Positions 11,272 through 22,023 of a stretch of DNA of 64,000 nt are shown here, in pieces. Source of the stretch: Corythucha ciliata (Eukaryota; Arthropoda; Insecta; Hemiptera; Tingidae); NCBI GenBank assembly GCA_038030265.1, contig CM075937.1, positions 37,552,198-37,616,197 of the forward strand. Direction: 5' to 3'. Position numbers and translations under genes: made by a program. The first letter of the stretch is position 1. Each line of letters begins with the position of its first letter. The notes beneath the pieces are model-generated. The model was not told where the DNA came from, did no database searches, and was given only the letters and a program-made list of their open reading frames with translations.

Positions 11272-11348
11272 TTTTTTAGTAAAACAAAATCGTATCGCTA
11301 GTACGTGGCGTTGTATCCGGCTTTATACGCAGTTTCACCCAAAATTTT

Positions 11349-12008
11349 GTGTCACATCAACAAGAATCCACACTGTATTGTATGTATGGCCTTGCTAAAG
11401 TTTCTAGGCCACGGGCTAATATAACTATAGTTTTGTCAGCGGACCTCCCTCTTTCGTGTTTTAGCACTATCAATGCAATCAATATTGCTCAGTGGTTATG
11501 TAACGCCCTTATGTTAAGCGACGGAGAAAAAGGAGCTCGGTCCGGGAAATTATTCACCGCTCGGTGAATGAACCCGGCGAGCTCAGGGACGAGCGGGAGG
11601 GAATAGCCCGAAAGCGTCAACATATCCTTGGGGAAACTGCTTGTTATCCACAACACCTAGGGTTTTCACAAATATGGCCCTGGGATTTAATATAAAACCC
11701 GGGGAATTCTCTAATTAAGAAAAAAAAAGGGGTCTTGGAGTGCCAGCCGAGAGCGTACGTCGAATCTTTGGGGGGAACCGTAACTTTGCGAACTGCCCGC
11801 GTGCTCCGCTCGTCTACGCTACCGCAAACCCGCCAGGTCCGACGAAGGTGAGTCTAGGCTAAGTTGTAGACACGAGCTAATATACGTGATAAGCTGGATC
11901 GTTGTCGTGCCGCTGCGGCCGCCTTCGTTAATCTTTATCCCTGAACACACTTCCCGGAGGCTCCCTAAACCGAGGCCTGGTCGGGCTTTACAGCTACTAT
12001 AAAACAGA
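11349..12008. other. No gene recognised
   Basis: This unique-looking sequence lies between the 4.9-kb element and the right arm of the long inverted repeat. It has some GC-rich phrases near 11540-11600 and 11760-11830, but no RNA or protein family that I can name. Confidence 0.4.
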
Positions 12009-12396
12009 TGGTATATCATAGTTAGCTGCCCAGAACTCTCGTTTTAGGCAAATTTATGTCATTTTGAGAAAATTCATCCAACTTTGATCGGCTGTGTATC
12101 GGTTGATATTGGGTTTGGGCAAAAACGTACAAAATCGTAGCAAATTTAACGCTGTAAAACTTTGAAAATGAACATTTTGGTTGAAAACCGCTTAGTTCAG
12201 ACGTTCTGAGTGAAACCCCTAAAAAAGTCAGAAAATTATTAGGTTTTTCGGCCATCCCCAAGTTAGCACAGGGTTCTCGAGTTGGAAAACTTGACAGAGT
12301 CATCCCACAGCATACCCAAACAACCTGTAAAAGTTCCAATAACTTCGGAATTTTTTTCCAGCAGACCCCTCTTTTTTTGCTTTGTCCACTGGACTA
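12009..12396 (-). repeat. Long inverted repeat, right arm
   Basis: This is the inverted partner of 5793-6177. The outer limits are TAGTCCAGTRGA in both arms and the inner limits lie near ATACCAT. Confidence 0.75.
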
Positions 12397-13315
12397 GTTG
12401 TTAAATCCACAAAACTGTAAGTTTCGGGTCTAAATATCAGGGAAGTCACAAGTAGTTGCGGGTCTAAATATCCGGGAACAGTTTGGGGGGGGGGGGGTTA
12501 GTGATCGTGGAGCCCGGGGTACACACCCCCGGCCAAACGACCTCCCCCTTCCGGACGGTCGCGAGGGAACCCAGGCTATCCGGTACCAAAGAGCGCCTGA
12601 CGAATACTCACGAAATGGGGAACTTGCACATTTTTCAAGCACTGGTGTTTCTTGAAGAGGGCTAGGCTCTTCCACAATGCTATTGCTCACATTAAACATT
12701 GAAATCAATCAAGGATTTTTTTAGAGCGAATTTTTAAAAATTTTGAGTGGGGATTTGATAACGTCAAAGCCTATTTAATGAAATGGTTGGTGTGAGGAAG
12801 AGGGGGGTAAGACACATTTTCAGGGGGACAATTTTTCTTGTTATTTGTAAACAAAAAATGTTAGAGTGCCCTAATCACATGCTTCAAAACTAGGGATTGA
12901 CGTCATTTCCCCTCCTACCATCTATCCCCCCCTTGAAGAACTTGGAAATTTATTTAAAAATCACCAAATGCACCAATCGGGCTGCAACTACCGTTGATAT
13001 CCTTCTGTCCATGTGCCAATTCACCGGTATACTTTTCTCCCAAATCGGACATTCATGCAAGTTCCCCATTGGAAGCTGGCCGAATATCCGCGTGATTGCA
13101 AGTTTTGAGTCCTAATTTTCGTGCGACTGCTTGGTTTTGTCATGTTCGGGGCAGGAATTATCTATTCAGGCGTTTTCAGCGCGCGAATTGTCAGTTTATC
13201 CTTTTTCAGAGCTCGCCAGGTTTAAAGTGGGACTAGCCAGCTCGCATAATCAGCGAGCTAGTAGTCAGTTTAGCCATTTTCATGGCGTAAATAGTCAGTT
13301 TTGCTATTTACGCCA
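12397..13315. other. Noncoding region with degenerate repeats
   Basis: No gene is seen. The region includes a G-run near 12484-12497 and, from about 13080, short phrases (GCGCGAATTGTCAGTTT, CATAATCAGCGAGCTAG) of the AATT-centred degenerate repeats found across the window. Confidence 0.45.
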
Positions 13316-13318
13316 TGT

Positions 13319-14801
13319 GGCTCCGACAATTTAAATGCACGATCAAATATCGTCCTGGAAAATTCAACCAGAAAGCTGATTTCTTGTGCCGGATTCCGAC
13401 AAAACGAACCGCAGAAGACGACTGCGACGACGAATCGTCCGAATTCTATGAAACACTGTTCATAACCGCGTCGTCGATGATGTTACAGTAACACCCGCCA
13501 TACTTCGGGAGGAAACGAACAAAGATTCCGAATTGGCTAAACTCATAGACGAAATCGCTTCCTCTTCATCAAACCGAGAGTTTTCCCTTCACAATGGGGT
13601 CATACTCAGTGGAAATCGAGTTGTAATTCCCAACTCATTGCAACCTTATGTTTTACGAGAACTTCATGCCACCCATTGCGGAATCGAAAAAATGAAAGCG
13701 ATTGCTCGTTCCTCCGTGTATTGGAAGAACATCGATCAGGACATCGCCAGTCTTGTCAGGTCGTGTGAGGCGTGCTCACTTCAGCAAAAAGTTGCTCCGA
13801 AGGCACCCCACCATCTCTGAGAAGCTGCTACAGAACCCTGGCAACGAATTCATATATACTTCGCCGAGTTACATGGAATCAATTTCCTGCTCGTAGTCGA
13901 TGCTTTTTCGAAGTACGTTGACATTATACAATTTCGAACAGCTCCCACGTCTTCAACGACTATTTCGGCATTACGACGCCTCTTTGCTCGCCATGGATTG
14001 CCATACATCTTGTTTTCAGACAACGCTTCGATATTTACGTCGCTTGAATTTCAAAATTTCATGGCTTCAAATGGCATACACCACAGAACTTCTGCGCCGA
14101 ATCATCCGGCGACAAACGGACAGTTGGAGCGTACAGTGCAGACATTCAAAAAGAAGCTTAAGTCCATGCTTCACGACAATCCATCGAACATAGACGCCAA
14201 ACTACAAGAAATCATTTTCCAATACCTATCGACGCCTTTGGTTAATGGACAAACTCCATCGGAATAACATTACGGACGACAAATCCGAACGCGTCTACAT
14301 CTGTTACGCCCAACAGAATTCATCAAACCCATCATCCGAAGCCAGCCAATCCGCGCTTTCAGCGTGGGTGACCGTGTGCTCTCTCGGAATTACGCCCGAG
14401 GCACCAACTGGTGTTTGGGCACAGTCTCCGAGAAGTTGGGCTCCATGCATTACCGCATCAAATTGGATAACGGGAATGTTTTGAAACGACATATCGACCA
14501 GTTACGCTGCTCGGAATGCCCGATTTCGGCAAAACAGACTTCGACCCGAGAACAATCGCATCCAGAGGGAACAAGGGTTTCCTTCACCTTCCCGATGTCA
14601 TCACCGGCCAAACCGCTGGTTGCATCAGCTACGCCCATACGTAGCCGCCAAACTCGTGAAATGGGCGAGCAGCTTCAAGACAACTTCACAGCGAACGAAA
14701 CAAGCGATTCCGGACCGGAGCCGCTTGTCACTGCGTCGCCGCAATCGGCGCTCAGACGATCTGCTAGACCACGAAAACCTGTTGCCAGGTTAAATTTGTA
14801 G
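13319..14801 (+). pseudogene. Gypsy-type pol remnant: RNase H end and integrase
   Basis: This is a 5'-truncated LTR retrotransposon. It opens with an RNase H tail (KYRPGKFNQKADFLCRIP). Next come the HHCC zinc finger (LHATHCG ... CEACSLQQ), the integrase core (VVDAFSKYV, FSDNAS, NGQLERTVQTFK), and a C-terminal part ending KRHIDQLR plus a variable tail. Lesions: a frameshift near 13475, in-frame TGA at 13818-13820, in-frame TAA at 14265-14267, and Tyr in HIYFAEL where the first catalytic Asp is expected. The element is dead. Gag, protease, reverse transcriptase and the 5' LTR are absent. Confidence 0.9.
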
Positions 14802-14883
14802 AGTCATTTTTCTTTCAATTTTTAACTCGTTTTTCAATTTTTATTCAAAGCTTCAAAGCTTAGTTTTTCAAGTGGGGAATAAC

Positions 14884-15083
14884 TGTTGTGTTCATATTGC
14901 TGTCCCCAGCTACCAAAAAAGGTTTAGTTAGTGTATCATATCGTTCAGAGTAAGACGCTCCTGCTTTTTCTATTCTACTACTTTATAATCGTTTTTTCAT
15001 TAAATAAAGTTTCTTAACATTCGATTCATCAATATGCCGTCGTTTCCAATAAATATAATACCAAGTCTTCTTTTTCACGAACA
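14884..15083 (+). repeat. 3' LTR of the Gypsy remnant
   Basis: A purine-rich tract (AAGTGGGGAA) ends just before TGTTGTGTTCATATTG. The repeat closes with TTTTTCACGAACA, giving TGTTSGTG-like inverted ends and a 200-base LTR, with AATAAA at 15003-15008. The second LTR is not in the window, so the right boundary is inferred from the TG...CA rule. Confidence 0.6.
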
Positions 15084-15368
15084 CCTATGTGTCTGCATTT
15101 TCCCATCGTTATCGCTGTTCGCCCCCCCCCCTCTTTGAATGGGTGCAAGCGGTGGTTTTTCCCCCTCGCGCTACTGACTATCCTCTCAAATTCTATAGCT
15201 TTCCTCGAATGGGTGACAATCTCCCACCACCCGTCCAGTCAATGCAAACAAGAACAAAATCAATAATAAAATAGTGCATTTTTGTCGTAAATGGAATGTA
15301 CTATAAAATGTGTCATCAACCTGTTGGGTGGCCTCCCCCTCCGAAACTCACAATTCACAATATTATGT

Positions 15369-17222
15369 TTAGAGTGCTTTGAGTTTTCTAAAACGACGTA
15401 AATTCCATGAGATCGTTCGGATCGAAAATGTCAACAGACACCATAGATTTAGTAAGGTCAGCGAGGTGCAAATTATGAACAGAAAAAAGACGTCAAAGTT
15501 GTCCAAGATAAAAATGTGAAGGGCGTAGTTTAATCGCATCGGAAGTCGAGTTTTGAACGAGATGGCGTGCTCTATCCAAAAAATGGCTTCATCTTTTGGT
15601 GGAATCAGTCGACATTTGAAGTCTCGTGAAATGTTCAACGCGGCTTGCTTGTACCTGAATGAGAAGCTAATTATAGACTGGGTGGGACGTCGGGCGTAAA
15701 AAAAAAAAAAAAAGCACCTCGGCATGTTAATGACTTCGTTAATTGTTCGGGTCACTGACTGTACGGTGATGTTATCGTAGTTCAACACGAGGCCCATACC
15801 TCTGGAGGCCATGTGAGCCGCGTTCTTGGGCTGATCAAGACTCGATGGTGTTACAACGACTGGAATCGCGTTATGAACTGTTTCAACCATGCTGGCGTAC
15901 CCACCGTGCGTCCAGAATAGTTTGATTCGTGGATGTCCTGTGTAAAGTGTTGAAAAATTCAACATCTAAACCTATATATAGGGTCGGGGTGTAGAAACAA
16001 CTTGCCCATCAAGGAAGATTGTGGAATCCATTTTGAGATCATGACATTGGCTGGGATGTCTCTGGAGAAATTAGTTCTAGAAGCTTTCCAAATAACCTGA
16101 TAAGGAATCTGGCTCAAAGATTCTAAAATTGTTTCCCCAATCTGCCCATCCCAAGAAGACATCATCGAGCCCCAGCTTACAAGTATAAAACCATTTATTG
16201 ATTTATTTATGAAAATTTCATACTCCTGCTCATAAAACAAACATAATTAAAGGAGTGGAGAGGAGAATTATCTGAATACATAATTTTACCTTTGGTACTG
16301 AATACTTAGAACGGATTGAAATGCCAGCCACGTCTCTCTGTAAAAATGGCACGTAAGTCGGTGTGCTCAAACTCGGATGACCGTTCGCGAGAATTAAAGA
16401 TTTTTCGCAAAGAAGCTGCCTCAGGCTTGTAGAGATGGGACCGTAAGTCTCGCGGACTATTTCCTCTTGTTGGGGTAGAACCACGTAGCGGTTGTACAAC
16501 AGAACTGCTGTTATTTGTAACGTTGTTTTGGCTCTGTTAAAATAAAAAATTATTAATTCTGTCAACAGAGAATAGAGGCACTGAAGACCTTTGCACGAAG
16601 TTCTCTATAAACGTTTTTTTCGAGTCGAAACCGTTACTTGTATCAAGTCGCGTTCCAGTGTAGACAGCCATATACGGATGACTACTCTGGGGCATAAACT
16701 CGATTGCGAGGGCGTCAAAATGATATGGGACAATAGCTAGCGACTGAAAAAACAGAAATGTGTTTGATATGACGGCGTCGAAAGTTCGATTCGACGCGAA
16801 CAGCTCCTTCATTTGACGAGAGCGGAAAAATTCACGGAGATTGGTCTGAGTGAATTGACTAGCCTTAATTACATCCGACAAGAAATTTTCATTGGTGCCT
16901 TCCCCTGAAAATGAAAAAACAAAACAAAAACACAGTATGATTATGGTGTCATTCGCTCGTCGAAACACCCACAAGAGAGTTGTGTGTAGTCCACGCCTCG
17001 CGTTCGTATGACTTCCATTTTGTTCTCATTGAAACCATCGTGTACGTCGCCAGAAATCACGGTAACACTGTGATTTTTTTCTGCAAGCCCTTCGGCCAAC
17101 GGTTCCAAATACGCCAGATGACTTTTTAAAATAATTGGATGAACGATGAGGATGTTTGCGCTGTTCACCACTTCAAGTAGAACAAGTAGGCTCGTAAGTG
17201 TAGAAGCGAAAGAAAAGAGCAT
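15369..17222 (-). CDS. UDP-glycosyltransferase (UGT), complete, 6 exons
   Basis: Exons on the minus strand are 17222-16973, 16904-16589, 16533-16290, 16225-16006, 15937-15718 and 15654-15369. Phases join into 511 codons plus stop, the usual UGT size. The start gives a signal peptide (MLFSFASTLTSLLVLLEVV). The C-terminal donor-binding signature is clear: WIPQSSLMGHPRIKLFWTHG, then PVVVTPSSLDQPKNAA with the DQ pair. Near the C-terminus are a membrane segment (about FDVFFLFIICTSLTLLNL) and a basic tail, RRFRKLKAL. UGTs of this type sit in the ER membrane with a lumenal catalytic part and move sugar from UDP-sugars to small lipophilic molecules. The junction within LMGHP needs a GC-AG intron (donor GGCAAGT at 16006/16005). 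The last-but-one intron starts with a T run. Substrate is unknown. Confidence 0.93.
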
Positions 17223-18286
17223 TCTTAACGCGACTTGCGACCAGTTAGATTTGATATTTGGTAACTAGGTCAGTTGCTATTGGAAGAAGTGATATAATTA
17301 GGCGATTACCACTAACTCTAATAATATTGTCTGCTCGCTAACAAAGACAATCACTAGCTCCTCATTAGACATATACAACCATTCCTTTAGAAATAATGAG
17401 TTACTTCGTTACTACGGCGTACAAGCTATAAGCCAGTACTATCAATTGTCACAAGCATATTATACTTTAAAATAATTTACAAAAAATAACGAGTTACCGT
17501 CAAAACGCTGTAGATAAGAAGCTTCTTTGAAAAAATAGTAAATAAATGAATGGAAAGCAAGGCATGCATAACACGCAATGGTGGGAAAATATCAATGTAA
17601 CTAGATTGGTGGGGAGGAGAGGGGGATAATGCTAAAAAAATTGTCCCCAGGTCATAGACAATTTCTGTAAACATTTCAAAGAAATATGCATTATCCACTT
17701 ATACTTTTCTGTTTCTATTATTTGGGTAGGTATACTTATTCCCATTGCTAGTAGTTAGCAGAACGACTTTTTATAACGTAATAATAAGTATAATTGAACA
17801 ATTTTTTACGGATGTTTTTGAATGGAGGCAGCCAAGCTTTCTTTCCTCACAAAACTTTGCGCCCAACCTGAGCCCCCGGCTCGGTGAATCTGCTCTGTTC
17901 GCGGTCTCTTGTGCAGCATAACTGACTAATTTGATCGTTTACCGGCCCCCGGAGGTAGACAGAGTGACCGGGGGCCACAAATCGAGTCTCATGGTACTCG
18001 AACAGTCCAGTTTTTGCATGTAAAACAGTCGGCCCTACGTAAGTGCAGTGTGTGGGGTGGGGGGGGGGCAAGCTCAGAGAACTGTTGCCATATATTTATT
18101 TATCTATGTGGGCAGAGGCGGATGAAAGGGAGGGCCTAGTTGCCCTCGGCTAGGCCTTCCAGCGGCAACTTTCAGCGTTTTTTCCGCCCGTCAAGAAAGG
18201 AAAATTTCCTGCAAAAAAGTGAATCACACCGGCAATTAATTCAAGCGCCCGGCAAAAGATACAATGCACATCAAAAAATGGATTCG
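17223..18286. other. Intergenic region, no gene seen
   Basis: This lies upstream of the UGT start. AT-rich sequence is followed from about 17860 by a GC-richer stretch with no recognisable coding or RNA gene. I cannot point to a convincing UGT promoter motif. Confidence 0.4.
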
Positions 18287-18346
18287 CCCGGCAGACTTGA
18301 GAGTCGCCCGACAGACTTGAGAGTCGCCCGGCAGACTTGAGAGTCG
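18287..18346 (+). repeat. Three tandem copies of a 20-base unit
   Basis: The unit CCCGGCAGACTTGAGAGTCG is repeated three times with one substitution in the middle copy. Confidence 0.9.
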
Positions 18347-18479
18347 CCCCGGTTGCAAAGAAGTGCAGTCCAGTCTCCGTTTTTGACTTCAGACTTTCAG
18401 CTACCAGGGCTACCCGGCCCTGGTACGCCCCTTAGGACCCGGCGCCCGGCTCGCCCCCCCCCTTAAAGCCGGCACTGGG

Positions 18480-21024
18480 ACGATATGATCAATAAATAAG
18501 TTTCGGAGGCTAACAATCAGTGAAATTACTAGATAAGGGACCAAGCTGCAAAGATTCAGGCTAAGTTGATATGAAATGGCCAGCTTCGGGACTAAATAGC
18601 CTCAAAATTTGCAAGCAGTGGCCAACGAGTCGTTCTTCTATGGATAAATAGCCACGAAATTGCAAGTTTCGAGGCTAAATATTCGTAAGATGCAAATTCG
18701 GTACAAAATTACCGCGAAACTGCTGTATGGTTGCGACTATAAACAGCCAAGGAATCACTATTTGGGGGGGGGGAAGCAAAATTGTAAAGCAATAATTCTG
18801 CTGTTGAACGTGATCATTCGTGTCATTGCATGCCCTAGCAGAAAAGTCCTTCAGTACACGAATTTTAAGACCAAAAAGCGGAGATTAAAATCTGAAAATT
18901 TGCAAGTTTCTGGTTTAAATATCAGCGAAATAGCAACAGCTCCGGGGTCCAGTTTCGTGGCCTTTTTTAGTGGGCGTGGACACAGGGCAAGTCGACCCCT
19001 ACTGCGACGGATGCAGTCTGACAAATAGCCGTGTATTTGCAACATTTAGAGCTATATATTTATGAGTTCGTAAATTCAGTTCCAAAGAGTTAGATAAGTT
19101 ATAAGTTTCCCGGCCAAATATCCAAGAAATTGGCTCTTTCGAGTCTTAATTACAGCGTGATTACAAGTTTAGAATCTTAATTTAATCAAAATTGTGAGTT
19201 TAGGGATCATTTTTCTAGTGACCGTGAATCCCGGTCCAGCTGCCCCCGAGAACGCCCAAAGCTTGATGAAAAGCCGCAAAAAATCAGTGAATTGGCAAGT
19301 TTCGGAGCGAAATATCCGGGAGGTTGCCAGCTTGCAGCTGTTTTCTATGAGCTCGGATACTTAGTTCATATAAATCTGGATTTATTGGCAGTTTTGTTTT
19401 GCAATTTGTACTTTGGAACCCCAAAAGACCCAGGGTCTTTCTTTTAAAGTGAATAAAATTGTTTGTTCAGCACAAACACTTTGAAAAAATTGCCCAAAAT
19501 TCGTGGACATCGCTCACGATGGATGATTTTTCCAAAAAATTTCATTAGTAAAATTTAACGAAACTGAGCATCTCAGAGCTTCACGATGAGGGGGGAGGGA
19601 TACCACTGGGAATTTGAGTTTTGAACCGGATTTTCAATGATACGAGCCTTTGGAGGAGTTCCACCTGTGCTTCCAGCGTTTATGGTGGCTTTGAACCATT
19701 TGCATTGTGTCAGCGAATTTTCCCATGGACACCGGCCGCGCAGTCGACAGCCCTGAAGCCCGCCTTTGTTCGGGGTGTATTTTTTTTCAAAACCAGGGAT
19801 TAAGCTGATTTTAATAATTGCACGTCCCAGAATCCCAGAAACTGATTATGCTTGAAATTCGCCCGACTGCGTTCAAGGATGGTGCATCCGCCTATAACTG
19901 ACATAAACGTACATATTTTTATTTACTTCGAACGTTTCTCTCCTGCGATCTGTTTGGCTGGCTTCTGCTCAATGATTTATTTTTCACGCGAATGTACTCC
20001 GCACGAGAGTGCTACGATTGTTAAACTGAAGATCAGAAGACCAAAGATGTCGTATTGCATGTATTTTGCGATTTCGGTTCTCCACACTCACAGGTCAATA
20101 ACACTCTCCTGAGGTTTGATGTGCTGGATGGGAAGTGATATCCTTTCATACACAATTTATAGGACAACGAATCCCACGTACCCTCCTTCATTTGTTTATT
20201 TTTCGAGTTCCTGCCACCATCCCGCTTGGGAAATCATCGCTGAAGAGCCTTTTTTTCTTCCCATCATCTTATATCAATTTATTGCAGCCGAAGTAGGCAG
20301 CAATTTTGTTATTTTACGTACGTAACGCCTCGATTTTTTTCCCTCGAAAACACAGGTAACTTTTTTTTCTACAATTTGAATGAAGTAACCGCAATATTTC
20401 TTTATTAAAACTCAATAATACAAAAAAAAGAGAAACATTTTTTTATGTACACAAATCAAAGGACAGCTGAACTAGAAACCCGTCTAAAGTCTTTTCCGTA
20501 TATTTTTATTCTTTTCAGTCTAAAACGAGCCTATTCTCTCTCTCTCTCGCAATAACAGGATCGTCCCCCCCCCTCTTTTAGTGCTTTAATTAATTCAACC
20601 CCATGGAAATATCATAAAATCGTACATTTAATTTAAAAAGTCCGCTTATTGAATTGGAATATTGTAAGCCTTCCAACGTAGGTTTAATTATTTTGTTAGC
20701 GGACGGATTTTTATTAAAAATAATTCCATTGTGGGTGAGAGTTGAAGGGAAGATGAGATTGATAGCAAACGTAAATGAAAACTTATGCGTTAATTAAAAA
20801 CAGTAATAACCGTTAAGTGTACAACCGGGGTCGTAGACCGGAGGTGCTGCGGTTGCCATTCACACCCGAACGAGGCGTGTCCTGGACTCTCCGGTATTGG
20901 CTGTATTTAGTGTCTGCACCTGTGTATCATATGAAAACCGGAAGGCCTAGGACCTGCCGGGGTAAGGCTGACAACGTTGGCACCTATGGCTATGTTCCTA
21001 ATGTCCGCCGGCATGCTTGATTAC
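18480..21024. other. Degenerate repeats, then unassigned sequence
   Basis: 18480-19340 is a loose array of phrases such as GAAATTGCAAGTTTC and GGCTAAATATTCG. From 19400 to 21024 there are small open frames but no family, splice structure or RNA gene that I recognise. The 3' untranslated part of the PDE11-like gene ends just inside the right edge. Confidence 0.5.
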
Positions 21025-21030
21025 TTTATT
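21025..21030 (-). promoter_or_regulatory. Polyadenylation signal of the PDE11-like gene
   Basis: AATAAA on the minus strand begins four bases beyond the stop codon at 21034-21036, implying a very short 3' untranslated region. Confidence 0.55.
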
Positions 21031-21033
21031 TGA

Positions 21034-21529
21034 TTAGAAAGGAGTTTCGTGGAGATTGCTGGCTAGTCGAGCCCAATTTTTGGTGTTCTCTAGAGCACCT
21101 TCTGTCATGGCATTTAGTTTTGGGTTCATTTGTCCTAGGGACTGAAAAAAAAAAAAAAAAGTTGGAATTTCGTATTTAGTTCGAGAATAGCGTAGTATAG
21201 TTAGATAAAAACCAGCGCGTTTCTTCACCTGATACAAAGGAAGACAAATATCGGAAATCCATTCCAACTGAAGACGAGGAAGCTCGTGAGCTCGCTCGCG
21301 GTCCATCAGTGCCGTCGGCTGGAGTTTAAGTTCTGAGCGCTCCTTGTCGCCCTGATTGAGAAATTCCGAGGCTATCAACGAGGCGACGTTCTTTTGAACC
21401 GGCCACGGTTTCGATGACGCGGCTAAATCCGAGGCGGTCATGAGCATGCCTCGAAGGAGTTCACGGTCGTCTTCACGACCCCACGAATACTCGCGTCGCT
21501 CAATGAGATTGAAAAATTTCATTCGATTC

Positions 21530-21577
<48 letters not shown>

Positions 21578-22023
21578 GGACGTGAATTTCATAGAAATTT
21601 CGGCCGCGCGAGACGAATTCTTACTGGAAATACGAAGAAAGATCTGTGGCCAAAATACTGTGCTTCAACACTTTCATTACAGTCGAGTAGTTTTCAGCGG
21701 ACAAATTCGAAAAAATGTTCAAACTCTATCACACAACAAGAAAATTATTATTTTTGATGCTCCCATTTTGTAAACAGATTCTATGACAAATACCTCGCTA
21801 CTCAGAATCATCACAGCGTGGTTGAAATGATGGTGTTCCATGGTATTAGTTGCACCATATAATAGCACAAGAGCTGATCCAGCCCTACCCATAAAATTAG
21901 TAAATAAGAGAGAATAAATTAAAAAGAAAAACTTATTACTTTTGTTGAAAAGCGTTATTAGTGCCCCTGTGATCCAAATCGTGGCAGAGGCAGCCCACAA
22001 ACATTCCAAGTACTTCGAGATCA
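21034..22023 (-). CDS. PDE11A: PDE11-like phosphodiesterase, C-terminal catalytic exons
   Basis: Five exons, minus-strand order: 22023-21940, 21884-21794, 21725-21625, 21529-21229, 21141-21034 (stop). All introns are GT-AG and all phases join. Visible features are the metal site [39 protein letters not shown], the metal Asp in [11 protein letters not shown], and the stretch [18 protein letters not shown] that holds the invariant purine-binding Gln. These match the end of the class I PDE domain and PDE11 best. The enzyme hydrolyses cAMP and cGMP. The start of the catalytic domain, including the HNWRHA histidine, is missing from these exons. GAF-domain exons of the same gene lie upstream at 34.9-37.5 kb. 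T runs of 45 and about 16 bases precede the acceptors of the last two exons. Confidence 0.9.

Larger units (their letters stand above)
6434..11340. mobile_element. 4.9-kb TIR element with 8-base target duplication
   Basis: The left end GGGTGAAACTACGTCTAAAG and the reverse complement of the right end, GGGTGAAACTGCGTATAAAG, match at 18 of 20 positions. Similarity decays over about 40 bases. Immediately outside both ends is AAAATTTT (6426-6433 and 11341-11348), a perfect 8-base target duplication. That size suits hAT, P or Merlin-type DNA transposons (Mutator uses 9), but I see no transposase, so this is probably a non-autonomous element. Nested inside are a duplicated 107-base block, 48-base minisatellite arrays, an LTR-like insertion (7790-9617) and a 0.7-kb palindrome (10576-11271). 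Confidence 0.75.

Noticed and set aside
11500..11830. GC-rich stretch considered as rRNA or snRNA
   Set aside because: No conserved rRNA or snRNA block could be recognised.
18287..18346. Short direct repeats considered as a CRISPR array
   Set aside because: The 20-base units abut with no spacers, and the genome is eukaryotic.
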